A stretch of 36,654 nt of DNA from an uncultured Bacteroidota bacterium. GTDB lineage: Bacteria > Bacteroidota > Bacteroidia > Flavobacteriales > Flavobacteriaceae. A model generated the notes under the pieces. The model searched no databases and was not told the DNA's origin. It saw only the letters and a list, made by a program, of their open reading frames with translations. Positions within the stretch are counted from its first letter, which is position 1. Every line of letters begins with the position of its first letter. The DNA lies in the NCBI GenBank assembly GCA_902560025.1, contig CACEKL010000007.1, forward strand, positions 1 to 36,654, read 5' to 3'. Positions 29,353-36,654 of the stretch are shown piece by piece. The position numbers and the translations under genes were made by a program.

Positions 29353-31419
29353 TTAAAGTGTTATTGTAATTTTTGAATAAATAATTCTACCTGGATTATT
29401 AGGTAAATTTTCTGGATCCTTGTAATTAAAAATATTATCAGACCCAAGTGTTATTTTATAATTTTTGATTTCTTTTGAAATAGATATATCAGAGATGATA
29501 TTCGAATTAACAAATTCATCATACTCATCTAATATATCATTACCGTTTTTATCAACTAAGCCATATTTACTCCTATATTTTGATTTGAAATAAACTTCAA
29601 AATTATTGTTAGTTGTAAAAGTAATTTTTGAGTTGATGTTATGTTTTGATCTATTAAATAGTCCGAAATAATCTTCTTTTTTTATTATAAAAGCTGTTGA
29701 GTTTGGACTTAGCCTTCCATAAACATCACCATTCTTGATTCTTTTGATTGCATCATTATCCTTTGCATCAAGAAATTGATAGCCAATTTTAAAATTTATA
29801 TTATCATTTAAATTAAAAATCGAACTGAACTCTAGACCTTGAGTGTATACCTTGTTTAAGTTGTAATAACTAAAAATATTTTGACCATTAGTTTTGGTTG
29901 CAATTATTTTATAGTCAATTAAATTTTTGATTTGATTTCTAAAAAAATTAATATCAAACGAAATATTGTTATCAGTTTTAATTCCAAAACCAAGATTAAA
30001 ACTAATTGAGGTTTCAGGACTTAAATTACCTTCAAATTCATTTTCCGAAATTATCAAATTGGAAATTTGTCCTTTTACTAGAAGATCATCAATTATTTCC
30101 TTAGCAGCATTAAAACCAATTACTGAGTATCCGGAACTAGAATTTGCAAAATTAAAATACAGCTGCCTAAAATCAGGAGTTTTAAATCCCTTACCAATTG
30201 AAATTTTGGATGAGATATTATCATTCAATTGTGTTCTTAATGCAAATCTTGGACTAAACTCTGAATCATATTCATCATACTGATCATATCTTGCGCCAAA
30301 AATATAATTAGTATTCTCAAAGATGAAACCTTCATATTGAACAAAATAATTAAACGAGCTCTGTGTTACTTTGTTTTTATAAAAATTATTTCTTTTCAAT
30401 GATTCATCAGTTATACCAAAGCCGATTATCAATTTATTTTTTTTATTTATTTCAAATATTGATCTCAACTCAGATTTAAATAATGACTGATCAAAAAATG
30501 ATTCTGGAGTATTCGAAGAAAGCGAGCTGAAATTTTCTTCACTTTTATATCTTGTAAAATAGTTATCTAGTACAAATGATAGCCTATCGAACTTCTTTAA
30601 ACTAACTGAGGTATTAAAATTTGACTCATTAATAATATTATTACCATAAATACTTTCGTTTAGTCTAAATTCCTGATCTTCTCTAAAAATTCTGAAAGAT
30701 GAGAAAAATGATAAGTCTTTGAAGTTATAATTATGACGAAGAAAAGCTGTTAGATTTTTAAACGGCTCAACAGTATTTAATATATCCGTTTCATTAAGGT
30801 CATATCCGTTGCTATTGAATAGATTTAAAAAGGCATTTATATTATGGCCCTTTTCAGAGATTTTACCAATATTGACAGAGAAATCATTAGTATTAAAAGA
30901 TGAAATCTTATAATTTGAGTTTAAAGAAAACGATTGATCTGTTTTAGCAGTTATAAGATTAACTACTCCTCCTATTGCATCAGTTCCATAAAGACTCGAA
31001 GAACTACCTTTGATTATCTCAATTTTTTCAATATTTCCAACAGCAATTCTGTCAAGATCAAGTGTTCCTGACTGTCTTCCTATTATAGGATATCCATCAA
31101 CTAAAAGAAGGGTATATTCTGAATCTAAACCTTGAATTTGAATTCCATTTCCACCACCAAAATCTGGAACAATAAATATTCCTATCTGATCATCTAGAAT
31201 GTCACTAAGCCTACTTGAATTACTCAATGAAATTTCTTCTTCTGAAATTAGTTTTGCTGGAAGAGGTAAGGTAGATAATTGTCTTATAGTTTTTGTTGCA
31301 GATACAATAACCTCTTTGAGTCTTGTTTCATCAATAGAGTCATTATAGACCTGAGAAAAAGAAGCTGTGCTTAAAATAAATGCACTGAATAATAATATAA
31401 ATTTGAGGCGATTAATAAT
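29353..31419 (-). CDS. TonB-dependent heme/iron receptor (HmuR-like) with non-standard start codon
   Basis: An outer-membrane receptor of about 688 residues. The reading frame is open back to a stop at 31426-31428 but holds no ATG, GTG or TTG before a TTG at 31227, which lies inside the plug. Upstream of that the frame encodes an obvious signal peptide (INRLKFILLFSAFILSTASFSQ in part), a TonB-box-like LKEVIVSAT and the plug start. I therefore place the start at ATT 31419 (ATA at 31425 is possible). The plug has GIQIQGLDSEYTLLLVDGYPIIGRQSG and IEIIKGSSSSLYGTDAIGGVVNLIT. The barrel has GFKTPDFRQLYF in place of the FRAP motif and ends SKITITL. Pairing with a HmuY-family gene indicates heme uptake. 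Confidence 0.88.
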   Translation of the reverse strand: MINRLKFILLFSAFILSTASFSQVYNDSIDETRLKEVIVSATKTIRQLSTLPLPAKLISEEEISLSNSSRLSDILDDQIGIFIVPDFGGGNGIQIQGLDSEYTLLLVDGYPIIGRQSGTLDLDRIAVGNIEKIEIIKGSSSSLYGTDAIGGVVNLITAKTDQSFSLNSNYKISSFNTNDFSVNIGKISEKGHNINAFLNLFNSNGYDLNETDILNTVEPFKNLTAFLRHNYNFKDLSFFSSFRIFREDQEFRLNESIYGNNIINESNFNTSVSLKKFDRLSFVLDNYFTRYKSEENFSSLSSNTPESFFDQSLFKSELRSIFEINKKNKLIIGFGITDESLKRNNFYKNKVTQSSFNYFVQYEGFIFENTNYIFGARYDQYDEYDSEFSPRFALRTQLNDNISSKISIGKGFKTPDFRQLYFNFANSSSGYSVIGFNAAKEIIDDLLVKGQISNLIISENEFEGNLSPETSISFNLGFGIKTDNNISFDINFFRNQIKNLIDYKIIATKTNGQNIFSYYNLNKVYTQGLEFSSIFNLNDNINFKIGYQFLDAKDNDAIKRIKNGDVYGRLSPNSTAFIIKKEDYFGLFNRSKHNINSKITFTTNNNFEVYFKSKYRSKYGLVDKNGNDILDEYDEFVNSNIISDISISKEIKNYKITLGSDNIFNYKDPENLPNNPGRIIYSKITITL

Positions 31420-31423
31420 GCTT

Positions 31424-31442
31424 ATTTAAAATGATTCTAAAT
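31424..31442. promoter_or_regulatory. Fur-like operator over the heme receptor transcription start
   Basis: ATTTAAAAT-G-ATTCTAAAT, a 9-1-9 palindrome with eight of nine arm positions paired. It directly follows the -7 box on the minus strand and ends five bases before the putative ATT start codon, so binding would block initiation. Confidence 0.65.
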
Positions 31443-31444
31443 TG

Positions 31445-31452
31445 CAAATATA
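31445..31452 (-). promoter_or_regulatory. Candidate -7 box of the heme receptor-HmuY operon
   Basis: The minus strand reads TATATTTG, matching TAnnTTTG, two bases before the operator. The block of box plus operator is nearly the same as at the porin promoter (28629-28657). Confidence 0.6.
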
Positions 31453-31564
31453 TACTCTAAAGTTGTTCCAAGAAACTAATTAACATTTTTTTTACATTAG
31501 ATGTTCTCACATAAATATTTTTATAGAATAGGGTAATTTGATTAAATAGTATTAAATTAATGGA

Positions 31565-32836
31565 ATGGATGTAAGTTCAATTTTAATAGTTCTTCCTTTA
31601 CTAATAATATTTTCATATTTATTTGACATTTTTGCAAGAAGAACAAAGTTTCCATCCGTAATACTTCTAGTATTAACAGGTATTATTGCAAGATTTATAT
31701 CTTCTTATTATGGATACGATAATTTCCAGTTCCTAGATAGCCTTGTTCCTGTTCTTGGGACCATAGGATTAATACTTATAGTTCTGGAAGCTGCGTTAGA
31801 ATTAGAAATCAAAAAAGAGAAAACTGAAATTATTGTAAAAGGTTTTTTAGCTGCTTTTGTGATACTTGTTATTAATATAATTTTAGTAAGTCTATTCTTT
31901 GAAAATGTAATTGGCCTTTCATATCCTAACTCAGTTATATATGCAATTCCATTATCAATTATAAGTAGTGCTGTAGCTATTCCCTCGGCGACAGGACTTA
32001 TTACAAAAAATAAAGAATTTGTAGTATATGAATCAACATTCTCAGATATTTTAGGTATTATGATTTTCTACTACTGTATAAGACAAGCAGAAAAGGCAGA
32101 ACCTCTAATTGGTGTTGAGCCTATTGTTACTTTATTAGGGCAGATAATCTTAATAATAATTATTTCAATAGCAATAACATATCTACTTTTTCTTCTTATT
32201 CAGAGGATTGAACATCATGTTAAGTTTTTTCTAATTCTAGCCTTATTAATTTTAGCTTATGAGATTGGTAAAGATTTTTTAAAACTTCCGTCATTAGTAC
32301 TAATATTTATTTTTGGAATTTTTCTTTCAAATTTTACAAACCTGATTCCAAAGAGTTTGAAAAAATATATCAAAACAGATAATGTTAAAAAATCTGACTT
32401 ACATGAGTTTCATTTACTGACTGCTGAATCAACATTTTTAGTTAGAACCTTCTTCTTTTTATTCTTTGGTTTCTCAATACCTCTAGATAGTTTTGTTGAG
32501 TTTGAACCATATATAATTGGTGCAACTGTTTTGCTAATTATGTATGGAGTTAGATATTTTTATTTAGCTCTTGTATTAAATGATGAAGAGTCAAAACCTC
32601 TTCTTTACTTTTCACCCAGAGGATTAATAACTATACTTCTATTCCTAAGCATATCTGATTATGATATTCAAAAGAGTAATATTGTCGATGAAAAAGTACT
32701 ACTAGTAATTATTATTGCTTCAATGTTAATAATGATTCAAGGGTCTATAAAGAGAACAAAGAAAGAAGATGAAGAATCTAATGAACCCCAACAATCTCTA
32801 TCTGAAATAGTCGACTCACAAATTGATAAAAAATGA
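31565..32836 (+). CDS. Cation:proton antiporter (CPA-type)
   Basis: A 423-residue membrane antiporter with about 12 hydrophobic helices, exchanging Na+ or K+ for protons. Family-like features are the N-terminal half TKFPSVILLVLTGIIARFI and LGTIGLILIVLEAALELEI, the unwound helix region SSAVAIPSATGLI, and ESTFSDILGIMIFYY with an acidic residue in the transport core. The protein ends with a polar tail of about 35 residues rich in Glu, Lys and Gln, too short for a TrkA-type regulatory domain. Ion preference cannot be read. The ATG at 31565 is used; another at 31560 is out of frame and stops at once. It overlaps the next gene by four bases (ATGA), so the two are translated together. Confidence 0.88.
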   Translation: MDVSSILIVLPLLIIFSYLFDIFARRTKFPSVILLVLTGIIARFISSYYGYDNFQFLDSLVPVLGTIGLILIVLEAALELEIKKEKTEIIVKGFLAAFVILVINIILVSLFFENVIGLSYPNSVIYAIPLSIISSAVAIPSATGLITKNKEFVVYESTFSDILGIMIFYYCIRQAEKAEPLIGVEPIVTLLGQIILIIIISIAITYLLFLLIQRIEHHVKFFLILALLILAYEIGKDFLKLPSLVLIFIFGIFLSNFTNLIPKSLKKYIKTDNVKKSDLHEFHLLTAESTFLVRTFFFLFFGFSIPLDSFVEFEPYIIGATVLLIMYGVRYFYLALVLNDEESKPLLYFSPRGLITILLFLSISDYDIQKSNIVDEKVLLVIIIASMLIMIQGSIKRTKKEDEESNEPQQSLSEIVDSQIDKK

Positions 32837-33966
32837 AAAAAATAAAAATTATAGCGTTAACTATAGCAGTTTTATTTGCAGTTGTTTACACTCTAAATTT
32901 AGAATATTTTGTAAAAGGGATTAGAATTGTGTACCTAAATGGAGAGTCTACAGTCTTTATAGATGATTTAAAATATTTTGATTATAAGACCATTAAATCA
33001 CCTGAAGAAAAATCACCATGGAAAGAGAGTGAGAGTAAGACAACTAATTTTTCTTCAGAATTTGAGGATTATAATAAAAAAATGGGAACTGCTGCATATG
33101 TTGTTATTCAGAATGACACAATTATAGGCGAGAAATATTATGAAGATTATTCAGTCAACTCATCAACTAACTCATTCTCAATGGCAAAGACATTTGTTTC
33201 ATTAATGATGGCTAAAGCTTACGAACAAGGTTATATTAAAAGTCTTGAAGATAAAGTGGTTGATTATATTCCAGATCTAAAAGGAGAATTTGCTAACGAT
33301 GTAAAAATAATTGATTTAGCAGCTATGACATCTGGTTTAGAATGGGATGAGGGTACATCTAATCCTTTTAGCCCTGTTGCTAAGCAATACTTTTATGAAG
33401 ATGTAGTCAAATTAATGTTAGATCAGACATTTATTGACGCACCTGGCATAAATTATCACTATTCTAGTGGTAATACTCAAATATTATCCATGGTTATTGA
33501 AAAAGCAACTGGCATAAAAACAAATGATTATTTTGAGAAAGAATTCTGGTCAAAAATTAATCCTGACAATGATGCATATTGGCAAATAGATAGTAAGGAA
33601 TCAGAAAACGTAAAATCCTTCTGCTGCTTTCATTCAAATGCAAGAGATTTTTCTAGGCTTGGTAAACTATATCTTGACAATGGGAGCTGGAATGGAAATC
33701 AGATTGTTGATTCCACATTTATTAAAAAGTCTATAAAACCATATTTAGATAACTTTGATGCCTATGGAATTGGAGTGTGGTTGTCCAATTATAAAGATTT
33801 AAAGATATCTCTAATGAGCGGTCACCAAGGACAGTATGTAATTATGATACCTGAAAAAAAATTAATAATTACTAGGCTTGGTAAAAGAGATGTTGATCTT
33901 GGAAGACCAGGAGTTTCCCCTGATGTACTTGTATATATTGATGAAGCTTTAAAACTTATTGACTAA
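32833..33966 (+). CDS. Membrane-anchored serine hydrolase of the beta-lactamase (class C) family
   Basis: A 377-residue protein with an N-terminal membrane anchor or signal (about residues 5-22). The catalytic SxxK motif is Ser116-Met-Ala-Lys119 in FSMAKTFVSLMM. The second motif is Tyr210-Ser-Ser in YHYSSGNTQ, and the third is the HQG triad in MSGHQGQYV in place of KTG. These fit esterases, 6-aminohexanoate-dimer hydrolase-like enzymes and peptidases of this fold better than true beta-lactamases. The substrate is unknown. It is translationally coupled to the antiporter by an ATGA overlap, and its stop overlaps that of exonuclease III by four bases. Confidence 0.85.
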   Translation: MKKIKIIALTIAVLFAVVYTLNLEYFVKGIRIVYLNGESTVFIDDLKYFDYKTIKSPEEKSPWKESESKTTNFSSEFEDYNKKMGTAAYVVIQNDTIIGEKYYEDYSVNSSTNSFSMAKTFVSLMMAKAYEQGYIKSLEDKVVDYIPDLKGEFANDVKIIDLAAMTSGLEWDEGTSNPFSPVAKQYFYEDVVKLMLDQTFIDAPGINYHYSSGNTQILSMVIEKATGIKTNDYFEKEFWSKINPDNDAYWQIDSKESENVKSFCCFHSNARDFSRLGKLYLDNGSWNGNQIVDSTFIKKSIKPYLDNFDAYGIGVWLSNYKDLKISLMSGHQGQYVIMIPEKKLIITRLGKRDVDLGRPGVSPDVLVYIDEALKLID

Positions 33967-34724
33967 AGAGATAGCTCCAACTTTATTGGACAATGATCAG
34001 AATGATGAACATCACTTAAAATAGATGCATTAACTATATTTTCCTCAATTGATTTTGAGACCATGTTATAATCAATTCTCCATCCCTTGTTATTAGCTCT
34101 TGAATTTGCTCTGTAACTCCACCAACTATATTGATGAGGTGACGAGTTTACAAAACGAAATGAATCGATAAATCTGTCTCCAATAAAGTTATCAAGCCAT
34201 TCTCTTTCTTCTGGCAAAAATCCTGAGACATTTTTATTTCTTATGGGATCATGAATATCTATAGCTTTATGACAAATATTATAATCACCACAAATAACTA
34301 AATTTTTTATTTCATTATTTAATTGGTAAATATAATCTTTAAAGTCATCCATAAATTTAAACTTAAAATCAAGTCTATCTAGATTTGTTCCTGATGGAAG
34401 ATATAAACTTATTATTGATAGCTTATCAAAATCAAGTCTAATAATTCTACCCTCAAAATCCATATAGTCTATTCCTGAGCCATACTCAACATGATTAGGT
34501 TTTTGTTTTGAAAATATCGCAACGCCACTATAACCCTTTTTTTGAGCTGAAAACCAGAATGTGTTATATCCTAGGTTTTCAATTTCGGAAATCTCAACTT
34601 GTTCTTTATTTGCTTTTATTTCTTGAAGACATATGACATCAGGGGATTCTCTTTTTAGCCAGTCAATAAATCCTTTATTCATTGCGGCTCTTATGCCATT
34701 TACATTATAACTAATAATATTCAA
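33963..34724 (-). CDS. xth: Exodeoxyribonuclease III (AP endonuclease family)
   Basis: DNA repair nuclease that cleaves at abasic sites and trims 3' ends, 253 residues. Catalytic motifs are all present: NVNGIRAA at the N-terminus, CLQEIKA with the metal-binding Glu, GYSGVAIFSK, CGDYNICH, YSWWSYR and the terminal SDHCPI with the active-site Asp-His pair. The start is a TTG at 34724: the codon before it is the glyS stop, and the N-terminus NIISYNVNGIRA begins exactly as the family does. The TAG of glyS runs straight into the TTG (TAGTTG), so the two genes are translationally coupled. Confidence 0.95.
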   Translation of the reverse strand: MNIISYNVNGIRAAMNKGFIDWLKRESPDVICLQEIKANKEQVEISEIENLGYNTFWFSAQKKGYSGVAIFSKQKPNHVEYGSGIDYMDFEGRIIRLDFDKLSIISLYLPSGTNLDRLDFKFKFMDDFKDYIYQLNNEIKNLVICGDYNICHKAIDIHDPIRNKNVSGFLPEEREWLDNFIGDRFIDSFRFVNSSPHQYSWWSYRANSRANNKGWRIDYNMVSKSIEENIVNASILSDVHHSDHCPIKLELSL

Positions 34725-36260
34725 CTAAAGCTTTTTTAATAAACTTTTAAGTGTTAATTCACTGTCAACAATAGATTTTAAATCTTCTATTTTTATTCTT
34801 TTTTGATCCATAGAGTCCCTATCTCTTATTGTAAATGAATCATCTTCTATTGTTTGGTGATCAATCGTAATACAATAAGGTGTCCCAATTGCATCTTGTC
34901 TTCTATATCTTCTTCCTATTGCATCTTTCTCATCATAAACAAGATTAATCTCATGACTAAACTCATTCATAATTTTTCTAGCATATTCTGGAAGTCCATC
35001 TTTTTTGAGTAGCGGAAGAACTGCTAGTTTGTTTGGAGCAATTTGCTTTGGTATACTCATAACATTTCTAGTAGATCCATCTTCCAAAGTTTCTACTTTA
35101 AATGAGTTAGATATAATTGCAAGAAACATTCTATCTAATCCAATAGATGTCTCAAGAACATATGGTGTATAGTTTTTATCTAATTCAGGATCAAAATATT
35201 GAATTTTCTTACCTGAAAGCTCCTCGTGGCTTTTAAGATCAAAATCAGTTCTTGAGTGAATACCCTCAAGTTCTTTAAACCCAAACGGGAAATTAAACTC
35301 AATATCACATGCAGCATCAGCATAATGAGCAAGTTTATCATGATCATGGAATCTAAATAAACTAGAATCAATACCTAAATTTAAATGCCAGTTAAGTCTT
35401 TTATCTTTCCAATGATTGAACCAATTTTCCTGAGTTCCAGGTTTAATGAAAAATTGCATTTCCATCTGCTCAAATTCCCTCATTCTGAAGATAAATTGTC
35501 TGGCAACAATTTCATTTCTAAATGCCTTACCAGTTTGAGCAATACCAAAAGGAATTTTCATTCTAGAGGTCTTTTGAACGTTTAAATAGTTTAAGAAAAT
35601 TCCTTGAGCAGTTTCAGGTCTTAAATATAAATCCATACTTGACTCTTCAGAAGCTCCTAACTTAGTACTAAACATAAGGTTAAACTGTCTGACTTCTGTC
35701 CAATTACATGTTCCTGAAATAGGACATTTAATTTCCATATCGTCGATAATTTTTTTTACCTCAACCAAGTTATCTTTTTCAAATGCAGAGACCATTCTTG
35801 ATTTTAATTCATTAATCTGATTTGTTATTTCTAAAACTTTTGGGCTAGTATTAAGAAATTGATCTTTATCAAATTTTTCTTTAAATCTTTTTTCAGCTTT
35901 TTGTACTTCTTTTTGGATTTTAGAATTTAGCTTTTCAATAAATTCTTCTATTAAAACATCAGCCCTATATCTTTTCTTAGAATCCTTGTTGTCAATAAGA
36001 GGGTCATTAAAAGCGTCTACATGGCCAGATGCAACCCAAGTCTTTGGATGCATAAATATTGCAGAGTCTATACCTACAATATTTTCATTTAGCTGAACCA
36101 TTGATCTCCACCAATATTCTCTTAGATTATTTTTTAGAAGTGCACCATTATGAGCATAATCATATATTGCATTTAATCCCTCATAAATCTCACTTGAAGG
36201 AAATATAAAGCCGTATTCTTTAGAATGTGAAATAATCTTTTTTAGAGAATCTTTATCCAT
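34725..36260 (-). CDS. glyS: Glycyl-tRNA synthetase (single-chain, alpha2 type)
   Basis: Class II aminoacyl-tRNA synthetase, 511 residues, of the dimeric single-chain type shared by archaea, eukaryotes and many bacteria. Motif 1 region WWRSMVQLNENIVGIDSAIF, RPETAQGIF, motif 2 GIAQTGKAFRNEIVARQFIFRMREFEQMEM and motif 3 ETSIGLDRMFLAI are visible. An insertion between WVASGHVDAFNDPLID and the CPISGTCNW segment contains the helical arm. The C-terminal anticodon-binding domain includes RYRRQDAIGTPYCITIDHQT. The ATG at 36260 has a TATTTTTG box ten bases upstream. It is followed without gap by exonuclease III. Confidence 0.97.
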   Translation of the reverse strand: MDKDSLKKIISHSKEYGFIFPSSEIYEGLNAIYDYAHNGALLKNNLREYWWRSMVQLNENIVGIDSAIFMHPKTWVASGHVDAFNDPLIDNKDSKKRYRADVLIEEFIEKLNSKIQKEVQKAEKRFKEKFDKDQFLNTSPKVLEITNQINELKSRMVSAFEKDNLVEVKKIIDDMEIKCPISGTCNWTEVRQFNLMFSTKLGASEESSMDLYLRPETAQGIFLNYLNVQKTSRMKIPFGIAQTGKAFRNEIVARQFIFRMREFEQMEMQFFIKPGTQENWFNHWKDKRLNWHLNLGIDSSLFRFHDHDKLAHYADAACDIEFNFPFGFKELEGIHSRTDFDLKSHEELSGKKIQYFDPELDKNYTPYVLETSIGLDRMFLAIISNSFKVETLEDGSTRNVMSIPKQIAPNKLAVLPLLKKDGLPEYARKIMNEFSHEINLVYDEKDAIGRRYRRQDAIGTPYCITIDHQTIEDDSFTIRDRDSMDQKRIKIEDLKSIVDSELTLKSLLKKL

Positions 36261-36270
36261 GAGTATATTG

Positions 36271-36278
36271 CAAAAATA
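36271..36278 (-). promoter_or_regulatory. Candidate -7 box of glyS
   Basis: The minus strand reads TATTTTTG, matching TAnnTTTG, and ends ten bases before the glyS ATG. This is the same spacing as in two other genes of the window. Confidence 0.4.
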
Positions 36279-36326
36279 GTTCTTTTTACTATTTTAAATA
36301 CTTTAATTTGTATTTGAATTTATTCA

Positions 36327-36654
36327 ATGAAGAATTTAGTCTATATATTATTTTCACTAATTATACTTTTTGGTTGTGCTAAAAGAGGAAACCCAACAGG
36401 TGGACCCAAAGACAGCATTCCTCCAGTTTTAGTTAATGCTAGTCCAAAATTAAATTCAACCAATTTTGATTCAGAAGAAATTAGACTAACGTTTGATGAA
36501 TGGGTAAAATTAGATAAAGTTCAGGATCAACTAATTATTTCTCCGCCATTAGAGAAGTCCTCTTACGAAATAAAACCTCTAAGTGGAGTAACAAAAAAAG
36601 TATTTTTAAAATTTTTAGACAGTCTAGCCCCTGAAACAACTTATACTATTAACT
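36327..36654 (+). CDS. Ig-like domain lipoprotein, N-terminal part (cut by window edge)
   Basis: The first 109 residues of a lipoprotein. The signal MKNLVYILFSLIILFGC has its acylated cysteine at residue 17, followed by AKRGNPTGGPKDSIPPVLVNASP and an Ig-like (Big_5-type) strand pattern with IRLTFDEWVKLDKV and LAPETTYTIN. The same N-terminus is common in Bacteroidota beside glycyl-tRNA synthetase and is usually annotated as an Ig-like domain-containing protein. Family knowledge places it in the outer or inner membrane facing the periplasm; function is unknown. The remaining length lies beyond the right edge. Confidence 0.8.
   Translation, partial: MKNLVYILFSLIILFGCAKRGNPTGGPKDSIPPVLVNASPKLNSTNFDSEEIRLTFDEWVKLDKVQDQLIISPPLEKSSYEIKPLSGVTKKVFLKFLDSLAPETTYTIN

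Noticed and set aside
31225..31227. TTG as the true start of the heme receptor
   Set aside because: It would remove the signal peptide, TonB-box region and part of the plug that are encoded intact upstream.
31481..31502. TAACATTTTTT and TTACATTAGAT upstream of the antiporter as a Pho box
   Set aside because: Spacing is 11 bases but the sequence is mostly T-tract and only two units are present; too weak to call.

Overview
The window looks like a chromosomal segment from a marine, pelagic-type member of the Flavobacteriia (Bacteroidota). It is strongly AT-rich. It carries the conserved flavobacterial neighbourhood of nusA and infB next to a SPOR-domain gene and the first gene of an alternative complex III (ActA-type cytochrome). 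It also has TonB-dependent receptors paired with lipoproteins, a HmuY-family lipoprotein, and recurrent TAnnTTTG boxes of the Bacteroidota sigma factor. Genes are tightly packed: five convergent pairs overlap or abut at their stop codons, which suggests a streamlined genome. I saw no transposase, phage gene, CRISPR array or recognisable defence system.

Layout. (1) 1-1088: 3'-truncated actA-like multiheme cytochrome c (minus). (2) 1268-5556: SPOR-domain protein (plus), then infB, nusA and tRNA-Gln (minus), with an intrinsic terminator or attenuator between the tRNA and nusA, and no rimP. (3) 5600-13606: a sterol-desaturase-type hydroxylase (minus), a very large secreted sortilin/BNR propeller protein and a GT117/DUF2723 membrane glycosyltransferase (plus). 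(4) 13656-13955: a thioredoxin-fold protein with no cysteine. (5) 14092-20493: a probable phosphate-starvation locus. It holds a beta-helix lipoprotein, a strong terminator, a 36-A homopolymer, a TonB-dependent receptor, a PiT phosphate transporter, and a convergent MORN-like secreted protein. Both outer promoters have 11-bp-phased TAACAT repeats resembling Pho boxes. (6) 20580-24090: class Ia ribonucleotide reductase nrdB-nrdA. (7) 24358-26911: small membrane protein, dCMP deaminase, bacilliredoxin, sensor histidine kinase. (8) 26955-31419: a heme/iron acquisition locus, transcribed on the minus strand as TonB receptor, HmuY-like lipoprotein, porin and FMN-binding periplasmic protein. (9) 31565-36654: cation/proton antiporter, serine hydrolase, exonuclease III, glycyl-tRNA synthetase and the start of an Ig-like lipoprotein.

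The strongest new biology I can support is regulatory. A 19-bp 9-1-9 palindrome close to ATTTAGAAT-N-ATTATAAAT occurs four times, all in promoters: twice as an 18-bp perfect inverted pair framing the -7 box of the porin/FMN-binding genes, once over the start of the heme receptor, and once between the SPOR gene and the heme-rich respiratory complex gene. This outlines an iron- or heme-responsive regulon joining heme import, a possible flavin-based periplasmic reduction step and cytochrome synthesis. Separately, an 11-bp phased TAAC array marks a probable Pho regulon whose receptor sits behind a terminator and a hypermutable poly(A) tract. Functional names rest on reading of motifs and family knowledge; no database search was possible.
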